Part shown: positions 33,127 through 42,093 of the stretch, in pieces
Layout of the letters: each line of letters opens with the position of its first letter
Numbering within the stretch: the stretch's first letter is position 1
Source: CAXBBB01 sp963793245
GTDB taxonomy: Bacteria > Bacteroidota > Rhodothermia > Rhodothermales > BA12
Assembly: GCA_963793245.1 (NCBI GenBank)
Contig: CAWBZG010000001.1
Coordinates: forward strand, 62,001-126,000
DNA: 64,000 nt
Direction: 5' to 3'
The notes under the pieces: generated by a model
Databases searched by the model: none
Told to the model about the DNA's origin: nothing
Seen by the model: only the letters and a program-made list of their open reading frames with translations
Program-made: the position numbers and the translations under genes

Positions 33127-34026
33127 TTAACTGGTCGGGTTGCCGCCGGTCGAGCCAAACACTTCGCCCGTTGTGTAGCCACTCTCCTGTGTGGCGAGAA
33201 ACACGAACATCGGCGCGATCTCGGCGGGTTGTCCGGGGCGTCCGTACGGGACGTTGGAGCCGAACTCCTCGATCTTGTCCTGCGGCTGTCCGCCCGACGG
33301 CTGGAGCGGCGTCCAAAACGGCCCCGGCGCGACGGCGTTGACGCGAATGCCTTTGTCGGCGATCTGCTTGGCGAGCGCTTTGGTAAATCCGATGATCGCC
33401 CACTTGGTCGACGCGTAATCGACCAAGCCCGGTGATGGCTTGGATCCCTGAATCGAGGTCACGTTGATGATCGATCCACCTGGAGGCAGGTGCGGAATCG
33501 CGGCTTTCGAAAGCCAGAACATCGCGTAGACGTTGGTTTTGTACGTCTGGTCGAACTGCTCGGTCGTGATGTCGAGGATGTCTTCGGTGTAGACCTGCTT
33601 GCCCGCGTTGATGACGACCACGTCGAGTCCGTCCATCGCGTTGCGCGCATCGCCGACAAGCTTCTCGCAGAACGACTCATCGGTCAGATTGCCTGGGAGT
33701 CGCACGACCGTGCCGCCCTCGCCTTCGATCAGGTCGACGAGCGATTGCGCATCTTTGGACTCAGCATCGAGATAATTGATGGCGACCGTCGCCCCTTCGC
33801 GGGCGTACGCGATGGCCGTTGCGCGCCCGATGCCGCTATCGCCGCCAGTAATGAGCGCTTTTCGGCCTTTCATCCGGCCCAAACCTTTGTAGCTGGTCTC
33901 GCCGTGATCGGGGCGCGGATCCATCTCCTCAATCGAACCGGGAGCGGCTTGCGGCTGACGCGGAAACGGCGGTCGTGGATACTGAGTGAGTGGGTTCTGA
34001 ATGTCGTACTGGTTCTCGGTCGCCAT
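33127..34026 (-). CDS. Short-chain dehydrogenase/reductase (YghA-like)
   Basis: NAD(P)-dependent oxidoreductase of the SDR family, 299 residues. It has the long N-terminal extension of the YghA / general stress protein 39 subgroup (ENQYDIQNPLTQYPRPPFPR). The cofactor motif is TGGDSGIG (60-67), then NAG, catalytic Ser191 in NVTSIQG and YASTK (204-208), followed by PGPFWTPLQPSGG. The natural substrate of this subgroup is not established; a role in stress response is reported for relatives. The start at 34026 was chosen at MATENQYD. Confidence 0.93.
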   Translation of the reverse strand: MATENQYDIQNPLTQYPRPPFPRQPQAAPGSIEEMDPRPDHGETSYKGLGRMKGRKALITGGDSGIGRATAIAYAREGATVAINYLDAESKDAQSLVDLIEGEGGTVVRLPGNLTDESFCEKLVGDARNAMDGLDVVVINAGKQVYTEDILDITTEQFDQTYKTNVYAMFWLSKAAIPHLPPGGSIINVTSIQGSKPSPGLVDYASTKWAIIGFTKALAKQIADKGIRVNAVAPGPFWTPLQPSGGQPQDKIEEFGSNVPYGRPGQPAEIAPMFVFLATQESGYTTGEVFGSTGGNPTS

Positions 34027-34079
34027 AGAGGTAGAGTCGGTTGGTGAACAGCTTCTAACTCTGCCTCTCGCTGGTCGAT

Positions 34080-35225
34080 TCACCTTTTTGTTTGTAGCTC
34101 GTGACGATGCTTCACCGCCAGTGATGAGTCGACGACCAGGTCTCCTTTGCGTGCCTCATCCAGTTGCAGGCGCAATTGAACGGCTTCGGATTGTCCAGGA
34201 TAGACGAGCGAGGAAACCGACAGGCCGAGCAGCCGAACGGGGCGCGCAACGGGTGCGGCGTGCAACAGGCGGACGGCCTCGGCGTGGAGCGCGCCCGAGG
34301 TTTCGATCAGGTCCGAGCCGGTGTGGGCGCGCGTGTGGAGGGCGAAGTCGGCGTACTTGATCTTGAGCGTGACCGAGCGTCCGCGCAGCCGGTGTGTCGC
34401 CAGCCGGTCGGCCAGTTTTTCGGCGATGGGAAGCAGCAGCGTTTCCATCTCGGCCAAGCGACTCACGTTGCGACCAAACGTCCGCTCGGCGCCGACGGAC
34501 TTGCGTATGCGATGCGGGCGAACAGGGCGCGGATCGTCGGCTTGGGCGATGCGCCACAGCCAGCGCCCCGTCTTGCCCAGGTGACGCTCCAACTCGTCTT
34601 GCGTCCGGCGGGCAAGGTCGGCACCCGTGCGCAGGCCGAGCGCATGCAACCGCGCCGCCGTTACGGGACCGACGCCATGGAACTGCTCGACGCGCAAAGC
34701 GGCCACAAACGCTAACGCTTGATCCGGCGTGACGACGGTCAATCCGTTCGGCTTGTCCATCCCGCAGGCGACTTTGGCGATGAACTTGCCTGGGCCGACG
34801 CCCGCACTCGCCGTCAGCCCGGTTTCACGTGCGATGTCGGCTCGAATGCGTTCGGCGATCCGCGTCGCCGATGGGGGGCCGATCTTGGTCCGCGTCACGT
34901 CGAGGTAGGCTTCGTCCAGCGAGAGCGGTTCGATCAGATCGGTGTAACGGCGAAAGATGGCCCGCACCTGCTGACTGACTTCGTGATAGACCGAAAAGCG
35001 CGGCGGCACGACGATGAGATCGGGGCAGCGGCGCATCGCTTCGAACGTCGGCATCGCACTTCCTACCCCAAACGGACGCGCCTCGTACGACGCCGTCGTC
35101 AGCACGCCCCGCCGCCCCGCCCCACCGACGGCGATTGGCTTGCCTCGCAACGTGGGATCGTCACGCTGCTCGACCGACGCGTAAAACGCGTCCATATCGA
35201 CGTGGATGATCTTGCGGTGAGACAC
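34080..35225 (-). CDS. dinB: DNA polymerase IV (Y family)
   Basis: Error-prone translesion polymerase, 381 residues. It has DMDAFYASVEQRDDP (catalytic Asp in the palm), VLTTASYEARPFGVGSAMP, PLSLDEAYLDVT (second catalytic acidic pair), SAGVGPGKFIAKVACGMDKP, the HhH region FHGVGPVTAARLHALG and the little-finger domain. There is no obvious clamp-binding motif at the extreme C-terminus, which ends RHELQTKR. The start is a GTG. A lexA-like gene lies 4 kb away, but no shared operator was recognised in front of dinB. Confidence 0.95.
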   Translation of the reverse strand: MSHRKIIHVDMDAFYASVEQRDDPTLRGKPIAVGGAGRRGVLTTASYEARPFGVGSAMPTFEAMRRCPDLIVVPPRFSVYHEVSQQVRAIFRRYTDLIEPLSLDEAYLDVTRTKIGPPSATRIAERIRADIARETGLTASAGVGPGKFIAKVACGMDKPNGLTVVTPDQALAFVAALRVEQFHGVGPVTAARLHALGLRTGADLARRTQDELERHLGKTGRWLWRIAQADDPRPVRPHRIRKSVGAERTFGRNVSRLAEMETLLLPIAEKLADRLATHRLRGRSVTLKIKYADFALHTRAHTGSDLIETSGALHAEAVRLLHAAPVARPVRLLGLSVSSLVYPGQSEAVQLRLQLDEARKGDLVVDSSLAVKHRHELQTKR

Positions 35226-35556
35226 TTGGAATCAGAGGGTGGGGTGCAAAGATATGTGTCACGGCATACCAACGCCCTGCCCGTGTATATGTGTATTGGT
35301 ATAACGAACAGAGAAGTAAGTCTGCTATTTGCGTACGAGATGCATTGGTTCTACCTTTCGGATCGCGCGTGCTCTTGAGCAGCGTATTTGAGCCGAGACT
35401 GTATTTCATGGTGGTGATACGGTCTTGGCTCATTTTTATGAGGGGCGTTACGAGCGACTGCGTTTGGACCTCAGCGTCCAGATGAGCGATAGACGCTACT
35501 ATCGGTAGTCGCAGAGCGTGAGTATCTTGACGACTGACTCCCATTCGTCTCTTGCT
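35226..35556. other. AT-rich divergent region between dinB and bioY
   Basis: A 331-base gap, clearly lower in GC than its neighbours. It should hold both divergent promoters. The notable content is a 16-bp hairpin with a T-run (35389-35440, listed separately). A 12-codon frame (MHWFYLSDRACS, ATG at 35340, stop at 35378) ends just before it. I see no further gene. Confidence 0.5.
35389..35440 (+). promoter_or_regulatory. Hairpin plus T-run in the bioY leader, possible attenuator
   Basis: GAGCCGAGACTGTAT (35390-35404) pairs over its whole length with ATACGGTCTTGGCTC (35417-35431) if two G-U pairs are allowed, and a flanking T-A pair makes 16. It is followed by ATTTTTATG. The G-U pairs work only in plus-strand RNA, so the structure acts in the direction of bioY, 117 bases before its start. 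dinB points away, so this is not its terminator. Premature termination in the bioY leader is the simplest reading. Confidence 0.55.
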
Positions 35557-36147
35557 ATGATTCAGGCTGCCTCGCTCTCGCCCACCCGCTCCACGCCGCT
35601 CGCTCACCTGCGCAGCGCTGACGCCTCGCTTCTCGTCCAGATTGCTGGAATCGCTGGCTTTGCGCTGCTGGCTGCCCTAGGCGCTCAGGTGCGCATCTAC
35701 CTCTGGGAAGTCCCGATCACGCTTCAGACGGCAGCCGTCTATGGTGCGGGCCTCTTCCTCGGATCGCGCAACGGCGCGCTGGCCATGCTTGCCTACCTGC
35801 TGATGGGCCTCTTCCTGCCGGTCTTCGCCGGAGCCGAGTACGGCATGACCTATCTCGTTGGAGCCGCGTCGACGGGTTACCTCCTCTCCTACCCGCTCGT
35901 CGCGCTGCTAGTCGGACGGATGACGGCGGCGGATGCGTCGCTCGGTCGCTTGCTAGGAGCGTCGGCTCTCGGTGCCCTCGTCCTATTCGGATCGGGCGTG
36001 ACGTGGCTGCACTTCGCCGCAGGACACGCAACTTGGGCCGAGTCGATCTACAAAGGCTTCGTCCTCTTCATCACGTGGGACCTGTGCAAAATCGCCCTGG
36101 TTGCTGGAGGCTACGCGGGGCTGAACCGCCTGACGAACCGCGGCTGA
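35557..36147 (+). CDS. bioY: Biotin transporter substrate-binding component BioY
   Basis: S component of an ECF-type vitamin transporter, 196 residues, six membrane helices. Family features: VRIYLWEVPITLQTAAVYGAG, FLGSRNGALAMLAYLLMGLF, LPVFAGAEYG, GYLLSYPLVALLVG and the ending FITWDLCKIALVAGGYAGLNR. BioY can act alone or with EcfT/EcfA modules, which are not encoded here. The ATG at 35557 was taken over a GTG at 35518. A leader hairpin suggests regulated expression. A CHY zinc-finger gene follows seven bases later. Confidence 0.95.
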   Translation: MIQAASLSPTRSTPLAHLRSADASLLVQIAGIAGFALLAALGAQVRIYLWEVPITLQTAAVYGAGLFLGSRNGALAMLAYLLMGLFLPVFAGAEYGMTYLVGAASTGYLLSYPLVALLVGRMTAADASLGRLLGASALGALVLFGSGVTWLHFAAGHATWAESIYKGFVLFITWDLCKIALVAGGYAGLNRLTNRG

Positions 36148-36154
36148 CCCGACG

Positions 36155-36517
36155 GTGCGCAGAACGACGCACGCGCCCGCAACTGACGACCGCTTCCGTG
36201 TCCCTCTGCGTGGCATAGAGGTAGACCACCAGACGCGCTGTGCTCACTACAACGGCCCGGCAGACATCGTCGCGATGCGGTTGGGGGATGCATTCTATCC
36301 GTGTCACGCCTGCTTTGAGGACACAGCTGGCAGCAGGTCGAACGGAACGGACCCGCGCGCTGGCCTAGCCGATCTTGCCGTGTTGTGTGGCGTCTGCCAC
36401 GTGGTGTTGACGGTCGGCGCCTACCTCTCGTGTGGTTACCGTTGTCCATCGTGCGAATCGGCATTCAATCCGGGCTGTGCGGCGCATCGCGATCTGTATT
36501 TCCGGCCTGCCCTTTAG
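36155..36517 (+). CDS. CHY zinc-finger protein
   Basis: A protein of 120 residues with the CHY zinc-finger pattern. It shows TRCAHYNGPADIVAMRLGD, FYPCHACFED, LCGVCHVVLTVGAYLSCGYR, CPSCESAFNPGCAAHRDLYF. The Cys and His residues of all three metal sites are present. Relatives include yeast Hot13, which handles zinc in the intermembrane space; the bacterial role is unknown. It starts with a GTG directly after bioY and is probably co-transcribed. The reason for pairing with biotin uptake is not clear. Confidence 0.82.
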   Translation: MRRTTHAPATDDRFRVPLRGIEVDHQTRCAHYNGPADIVAMRLGDAFYPCHACFEDTAGSRSNGTDPRAGLADLAVLCGVCHVVLTVGAYLSCGYRCPSCESAFNPGCAAHRDLYFRPAL

Positions 36518-36741
36518 CCCGGTCACGCAAGCAATCGCGTACCCGCAGCGATCGCACAATCGGCGAACGTCGTTGGCTCTATCTGGACGACAGCCACTCA
36601 CGACGCAGTCTGCACATAGACTCGCGCTGCGAGTGCTCCTCGCCGTTGACTGAAAGAACACAAAAGCGACCGTGGCAGATTCACGGTTTAGCCTGGGCTA
36701 CGAACTGGGATCTAAGCGCGCAAGTGACGATCTTGCGGGCT

Positions 36742-37422
36742 ATGGAGACGCCCGAACCCCTTTCGTCCGCTACCGAGGACTACCTCAAAGCCATCCTGAC
36801 GATCGGCAAGGGCGAGCCTGTAGGCACTTCTGAGTTGGCGGAATCGTTGGGCGTTGCTCCGGCATCGGCGACCAACATGACAAAGCGCTTGACCGAAGCG
36901 GGTCTTACCGAGCGCCTTCCCTATCGCGGCGCCACGCTCACACCTGCGGGGCGCCGAGTCGCCGTCGAGTTGATCCGACACCACCGGCTGATCGAGTTGT
37001 ATCTGCACAAAGCGCTGGGCATTCCGTGGGATCGCGTTCACGAAGAGGCCGAGCGATGGGAGCACGTCATCTCCGAGGAAGTCGAGGCGCGCATGGACGA
37101 GATCCTCGGCTTCCCGACGCATGACCCCCACGGCGCGCCAATTCCATCCGCCGAACTCGACTACGAGCACCCCGTCCGCAAGGCTCTGCCGTCGATGGCG
37201 AAAGGCCAGAGCGGACGCGTGGTAGAAGTCGCCGACGACGATCCAGCCCTGCTACGCTACGTCGGCGAGTTGGGCCTCTACCCCGGAACGCAGTTCACCA
37301 TAGAGCGAGGCGAGCCGTTCGACGGTGGGCCGATCACGGTGCATCTAGCTAGCGCACCCGCCGTCTCGATCCTCGTTGACGGGCGGGCGGCGCTGAGCGT
37401 GTTCGTCGAAGCGAGCGCTTAA
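36742..37422 (+). CDS. DtxR/MntR-family metal-dependent transcriptional regulator
   Basis: Iron- or manganese-responsive repressor, 226 residues. N-terminal winged helix (SSATEDYLKAILTIG, GTSELAESLGVAPASATNM), then the dimerisation and metal-binding domain with RHHRLIELYLHKALGIPWD, VHEEAERWEHVISEEVE and FPTHDPHGAPIP, and a C-terminal FeoA/SH3-like domain (GLYPGTQFTIERGEPFDGGP). Fe versus Mn cannot be decided from sequence. A ZIP transporter gene lies 6 kb away, a possible but untested target. The frame is open upstream, but the family start is the ATG at 36742. Confidence 0.93.
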   Translation: METPEPLSSATEDYLKAILTIGKGEPVGTSELAESLGVAPASATNMTKRLTEAGLTERLPYRGATLTPAGRRVAVELIRHHRLIELYLHKALGIPWDRVHEEAERWEHVISEEVEARMDEILGFPTHDPHGAPIPSAELDYEHPVRKALPSMAKGQSGRVVEVADDDPALLRYVGELGLYPGTQFTIERGEPFDGGPITVHLASAPAVSILVDGRAALSVFVEASA

Positions 37423-37502
37423 CCGCATATATCCCCTCTTTCGGGGATGTGTGGGAGGCCTCGTCGGGTCTAGGTTTGACGCCGTTCAAACACTACTTGG
37501 CG

Positions 37503-38387
37503 ATGCGTTACCTCATACTCTTCCTGCTATTCGTCCTTCCGGCAGCCGCCCAACCTGTCGAGACGGAGCGTGGTGCAACCCATACCGTCGCGGTCGATGC
37601 AGGCGAAACGCTAATCGTCCTGCTGACCAACTGGGGGTACCAGCCTGCCGGAATAGGATCGGCCTACTTGTCTCTAATTCAGCCGGATGGCACACCCCTC
37701 GTCAACGCATTCGGCTCCGAAGAGTATTCCGTCCAGCGCGAGTTCAAGCTTCGAATCGCGAATCCTCAGGTAGGCACGTGGACGGCGAAGCTAGGCGGCG
37801 AACCCGAACGCTCCGACCACCTCGACATCGAACTGATCGCGACCGCCACGCCACCTCCGCTTTCGCTGTCCGAAGCGATTGAGCAGGGCGATCTATCCGC
37901 GTTGGCGCTCGCGATCTCCAGTGGAGAGTCCGCACTCGCATCGGACGTCGATGGGTACACTCCCCTGCACCGCGCTGCGGCGGCGGGTCATCTCGACATC
38001 GTACGCTTTCTGCTCGGTACTGGGGCCGAAGTAAACGCCACCCACGGCGATCCCCGTCTGGCCGACTACGCCTCGGGGTTTACACTCGACACGCCACTCC
38101 ACCTGGCAGCAGGATCAGGCTACACAGATGTTATCCGCGCTCTGGTGGAGAGCGGCGCAGATCTGAACGCAACGAGCCTAACGGGTGACACTCCACTGCA
38201 CAGCGCCGCGTGGTCTGGTCAACTCGAATCCGTCCGAATGCTTCTCGACGCAGGAGCCGATCCGTCGCTCGAAAGCGAATCAGGAACGCCGCTCGACATT
38301 GCTCAAACGCTGGCCGATGGTGAGTGGACCGGCGACAGCGAACGTGCTTCGGCTACCGAAATCGTGGCGCTATTGAAATCGCGCTGA
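37503..38387 (+). CDS. Exported ankyrin-repeat protein
   Basis: A protein of 294 residues. Signal peptide MRYLILFLLFVLPAAAQ, a beta-rich domain (about 18-125, pre-peptidase C-terminal-like in character: GETLIVLLTNWG, GTWTAKLGGEPERSDHLDIE), and three to four ankyrin repeats in the second half (DGYTPLHRAAAAGHLDIVRF, LDTPLHLAAGSGYTDVIRAL, GDTPLHSAAWSGQLESVRML). It probably acts in the periplasm or outside the cell in protein binding. The partner is unknown and no operon partner is evident. Confidence 0.8.
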   Translation: MRYLILFLLFVLPAAAQPVETERGATHTVAVDAGETLIVLLTNWGYQPAGIGSAYLSLIQPDGTPLVNAFGSEEYSVQREFKLRIANPQVGTWTAKLGGEPERSDHLDIELIATATPPPLSLSEAIEQGDLSALALAISSGESALASDVDGYTPLHRAAAAGHLDIVRFLLGTGAEVNATHGDPRLADYASGFTLDTPLHLAAGSGYTDVIRALVESGADLNATSLTGDTPLHSAAWSGQLESVRMLLDAGADPSLESESGTPLDIAQTLADGEWTGDSERASATEIVALLKSR

Positions 38388-38393
38388 TTCGGA

Positions 38394-40703
38394 TCAGCCT
38401 TCGGTGCCGGGCAGGTTGAAGCCGATGCCTCCGCCCGTCGGGGAGGCGGCGCCTTGCTTCAACTCCGATGCGAGTTTGCGGTACTCGCGTTCGATCTGCG
38501 GCGTGACGCTGGCGCGCGTTTCGCCGAGTGCTTTCTCGAACGATTCCATGGTCACCTCTTCGCGACTGGCGCGGATGGTGAGCAACCCGGCTTTCCGGGT
38601 CAGGTTTTCCAGGTCAGCGCCCGTATAGCCGTCGGTTTTGGCGGCGAGAGCGTCCAAGTCTACGTCCGAGGCGAGCGGCATTTTGTCGGTGTGGACGCTG
38701 AGGATCTTGAGGCGGCCCGGCTCGTCGGGGATGGACACGTAGATCAATTCGTCTAGGCGTCCAGGGCGCAGAAGGGCCGGATCGAGCAGGTTGGGCCGGT
38801 TGGTAGCGGCGATGACGACCACGCCCTGCATGTCTTCCAGCCCGTCCATCTCGGCGAGCATCGTGTTGACGACGCGCTCGGTCACGCCGGATCCGCCCAT
38901 GCTGCCCATCCCGCCGCGCGCCGGAGCCAACGCGTCGATTTCGTCGATGAACAGGACGGTCGGCGCCACCTGGCGAGCGCGTTGGAAGAGCCGGGTGACC
39001 TGCTGCTCGCTCTCGCCGTACCACTTGCTTAGCAGATCGCTCGACTTAGCGGCGATAAAGTTGGCTTCGGCCTCGCGCGCGACGGCTTTTGCCAGCAGCG
39101 TTTTGCCCGTTCCCGGAGGTCCGTAGAGCAGAAAGCCTTTGGCCGGTCGGATGCCGATGTCGCGGAACGCGTCGGGGTTTTTGAGCGGCAACTCGACGCC
39201 TTCGCGCAGCGACTCTTTGGCCTCGTCCAGCCCGCCGATGTCGTCCCAGCCGATGCTCGGCGCCTGAATCATGATCTCGCGCAGCGCCGATGGTTGGACG
39301 CTTTTGAGTGCCGCCGAGAAGTCGTCGCGCGTGACGACGATCTTTTCCAGCACCTCGGACGGAATCGTCTTCTCGTCCAGGTCGATCTCGGGCAGGTGGC
39401 GGCGGAGCGCTTCGATGGCAGCCTCACGTGCCAGCGCGCCCAGATCGGCGCCCACGAAGCCATAACCCAGCCGAGCGACTTCGTTCAGGTCGACGCCATC
39501 GGCAATCGGCATCCCACGCGTGTGGATCGCCAGGATCTCGCGGCGGCCAGTCTGATCGGGCACGCCAACGACGATCTCTCTATCGAACCGACCGGGACGG
39601 CGGAGCGCTTCGTCGAGGGCGTCGGGGCGGTTGGTGGCCGCGATGACGACGACGTTTTTGCGCGCGTCGAGTCCGTCCATCAGCGTGAGTAGTTGCGCCA
39701 CCACGCGGCGCTCGACCTCGCCTCCCGCCTCGCTGCGTTTGGGCGCGATGCTATCCAACTCGTCGATGAACACGATGGCGGGCGCGTCTTTCTGCGCGTT
39801 CTCGAAAATCTCCCGCAGCCGCTCTTCGCTCTCGCCATAACGACTGCCCATGATCTCAGGGCCGTTGATGGTGAAGAACGACGCGTCGCTCTCGGCGGCA
39901 ACGGCGCGTGCGATCAGCGTTTTACCCGTTCCCGGTGGTCCGTAGAGGAGCACGCCTTTGGGCGGGTCGATGCCCAGCCGCGCAAACAGCTCGGGGTGCT
40001 TGAGCGGCAGTTCGATCATCTCGCGCACCTGCTCCAAAACCGGCCCCAATCCGCCAACGTCGTCGTACGTGATGCCGATGGGCGATTCTTGCGGCTCGGT
40101 GTACTCGGGCAGGATTTCGATCTCGGTTTCGGGCGTGATCTGCACCAGCCCACGCGGACTCGTGCTCGTGACGATCAGCCGGATTTCTTGCAGACCAAAC
40201 GTCCGCTGCCCACCGAACGGCGACTGATTCCCGAATGGCCCTTGCTGAGTCGACTGTTGCGAGTAGACGCTCGTCGAGATCACGTCGCCCGTTGAAACGG
40301 GACGCCCAGCCAGCGTGCGCAGGAGCGCCTGCCCGTTGCCCTGGAGCATCACGCCTTGCTGCGCCGGAGCCACGACGACACGTGTTGCGGGTTTGGTCTC
40401 GGCAGCGCGCACGGTGACGTGCTCGCCCAATCCCGTTCCCGCGTTGCGGCGCTGCAACCCGTCCAGCCGGACGATGCTCAGGCCATCGTCGGCAGTGTAC
40501 GGCGGCAGTGCAATGGCGACGCTGGGGCGTTTGCCTTCGATCTCGATCAGCGCGCCGGGCTGGATGCCTAGCCGCTCGAACGTCTGTCGGCTCAGCCGGG
40601 CGCCGCCTTTGCCTACGTCGCTTTGCTGCGCTCCGGCTACTTGCAGGCGGATGTCGTCGGTAGCGGACTGAGTTTCGGAGGCGGGTTCGGGAGCGTCGGC
40701 CAT
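38394..40703 (-). CDS. Cdc48/VAT-type double AAA+ ATPase
   Basis: Hexameric unfoldase of the Cdc48/p97/VAT class, 769 residues. The N domain (about 15-200) is of double-psi-barrel type (RLQVAGAQQSDVGKGGARLS). A Gln/Gly/Phe-rich insert lies near 148-170. D1 has Walker A GPPGTGKT (255-262) and Walker B IVFIDELD (310-317). D2 has GPPGTGKT (528-535) and VLFIDEID (583-590). Arg-finger regions NRPDALDEALRRPGRFDRE and LLRPGRLDELIY are intact. There is no HbYX tail, so direct proteasome docking is not suggested. This class is typical of archaea and eukaryotes and patchy in bacteria. Start at 40703. Confidence 0.93.
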   Translation of the reverse strand: MADAPEPASETQSATDDIRLQVAGAQQSDVGKGGARLSRQTFERLGIQPGALIEIEGKRPSVAIALPPYTADDGLSIVRLDGLQRRNAGTGLGEHVTVRAAETKPATRVVVAPAQQGVMLQGNGQALLRTLAGRPVSTGDVISTSVYSQQSTQQGPFGNQSPFGGQRTFGLQEIRLIVTSTSPRGLVQITPETEIEILPEYTEPQESPIGITYDDVGGLGPVLEQVREMIELPLKHPELFARLGIDPPKGVLLYGPPGTGKTLIARAVAAESDASFFTINGPEIMGSRYGESEERLREIFENAQKDAPAIVFIDELDSIAPKRSEAGGEVERRVVAQLLTLMDGLDARKNVVVIAATNRPDALDEALRRPGRFDREIVVGVPDQTGRREILAIHTRGMPIADGVDLNEVARLGYGFVGADLGALAREAAIEALRRHLPEIDLDEKTIPSEVLEKIVVTRDDFSAALKSVQPSALREIMIQAPSIGWDDIGGLDEAKESLREGVELPLKNPDAFRDIGIRPAKGFLLYGPPGTGKTLLAKAVAREAEANFIAAKSSDLLSKWYGESEQQVTRLFQRARQVAPTVLFIDEIDALAPARGGMGSMGGSGVTERVVNTMLAEMDGLEDMQGVVVIAATNRPNLLDPALLRPGRLDELIYVSIPDEPGRLKILSVHTDKMPLASDVDLDALAAKTDGYTGADLENLTRKAGLLTIRASREEVTMESFEKALGETRASVTPQIEREYRKLASELKQGAASPTGGGIGFNLPGTEG

Positions 40704-40875
40704 AGGTAGGGAGCGGTGCAGAATGCGGAGGAGACCAACTTGCACGGCAGCACGCGTCACCTGTTCGCGCCAGATCCCAGCGTTATCGCCCCGTCACACG
40801 CCGACTGTTCGCGGCTTCTGCATGTTACTCTTCGCGCGCGCGAGGCGGCTTGTCGGCTGATCCCCTACGCCTCCG

Positions 40876-42093
40876 ATGCCCGCCTCCGCCCCAACTGCTC
40901 TCGCTCGCACAGCCGACGGCTCAGCGCTGCGGGTGGCTCTGTTTACGGGCGCGTACAACCACATCGCCGACGGCGTCTCGCTCACACTCAATCGGCTCGT
41001 AGCCTACCTGATCGATCAGGGCATCGACGTGCAGGTGTTTGCACCGACCATCGATAACCCGCCGGTCGACCACGCGGGCGACTTGCATCCGGCGCCTTCC
41101 ATCTCGGCTCCGGGACGCCCCGAATACCGCGTATCGCTGGGTTTGACGAAAGGCGTCCGCAAGCGATTGGCGGCGTTCGATCCGCACGTCGTCCACATCG
41201 CCACGCCCGATCTGCTCGGCGTGGGCGCGCTGCGGTGGGCACGGAAACAGAAACTGCCCATCGTCGCGACGTACCACACGCACTTCTCGTCGTACCTGCG
41301 CTACTACAAAGCTGGGCTGCTCGAAGGCGGGTTGTGGCGCTACTTGCGCTGGTTTTATGGCAAGTGCGATGGCGTTTACGTTCCGTCTCAGTCGATGGTC
41401 GACGTACTCAACGCGCACGGCATTCACTCCAATCTCCACGTCTGGGCGCGCGGCGTTGACTCTCACGTGTTCAACGTGGACAAGCGCTCTGATGACTGGC
41501 GCGCGCGCTACGGCTTATTGAAGCATGATGTCGTCGTCACGTTCGTCGGTCGGTTGGTGCTCGAAAAAGGGCTGGACGTGTTCGCCGACGTAGTCGAGGG
41601 TCTCAATGCGCGCGGACTGGCGCACCGCAGCGTCGTCGTCGGCGACGGTCCCGAACGCGCCGATATGCAGGCACGGCTCGCTCCGCTGGGAACGGTCTTC
41701 ACCGGCCACCTTCGGGGCGACGATCTGGCGCACGCCTATGCTTCATCCGACGTGTTCGTGTTTCCGTCCGAAACCGAGACCTTTGGCAACGTGACGCTCG
41801 AAGCGATGGCGTCTGGCGTCCCCGCCGTCTGCGCCGACGCAACAGGAAGCCGCTCGCTCGTAGTCGACGGAACGACCGGATTTCTCGCACCAGCGCGCGA
41901 CAGCACCGCTTTTCTCGACGCCACAGCCCAACTCGTCGCCGATGCCGACTTACGGAGCCGAATGCGTGCTGCCTCGCTCGAACGCGCGTCGCAGTTTACC
42001 TGGAGCGCCATTTTGGGCCAGATGATCGACCACTACGTCCGCCACGCCCGCCCCTCGCCTGTGTCCTCGGCCTCCTCCCTCGTCCTCGCTTGA
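40876..42093 (+). CDS. GT4 family glycosyltransferase
   Basis: Retaining GT-B glycosyltransferase, 405 residues. The N-terminal part (LFTGAYNHIADGVSLTLNRL, VVHIATPDLLGVGAL, YHTHFSSYLRYYKAGL) resembles the SQD2/MgtA-like subgroup that modifies diacylglycerol lipids or mannosides. The donor-binding region is VTFVGRLVLEKGLDVF, SSDVFVFPSETETFGNVTLE, with the E-x7-E motif. Its stop overlaps the start of a second GT4 gene (TGATG), so both probably act in one pathway. Donor and acceptor are unknown. Confidence 0.9.
   Translation: MPASAPTALARTADGSALRVALFTGAYNHIADGVSLTLNRLVAYLIDQGIDVQVFAPTIDNPPVDHAGDLHPAPSISAPGRPEYRVSLGLTKGVRKRLAAFDPHVVHIATPDLLGVGALRWARKQKLPIVATYHTHFSSYLRYYKAGLLEGGLWRYLRWFYGKCDGVYVPSQSMVDVLNAHGIHSNLHVWARGVDSHVFNVDKRSDDWRARYGLLKHDVVVTFVGRLVLEKGLDVFADVVEGLNARGLAHRSVVVGDGPERADMQARLAPLGTVFTGHLRGDDLAHAYASSDVFVFPSETETFGNVTLEAMASGVPAVCADATGSRSLVVDGTTGFLAPARDSTAFLDATAQLVADADLRSRMRAASLERASQFTWSAILGQMIDHYVRHARPSPVSSASSLVLA

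Noticed and set aside
35291..35485. 64-codon plus-strand frame in the bioY leader
   Set aside because: No ribosome binding site or family; it runs through the hairpin and T-run.
36385..36741. N-terminal extension of the DtxR-like protein
   Set aside because: The added residues overlap the CHY zinc-finger gene and have no DtxR similarity.
37427..37448. Hairpin ATCCCC-TCTTTC-GGGGAT as terminator of the DtxR-like gene
   Set aside because: The stem is only six pairs and no T-run follows.
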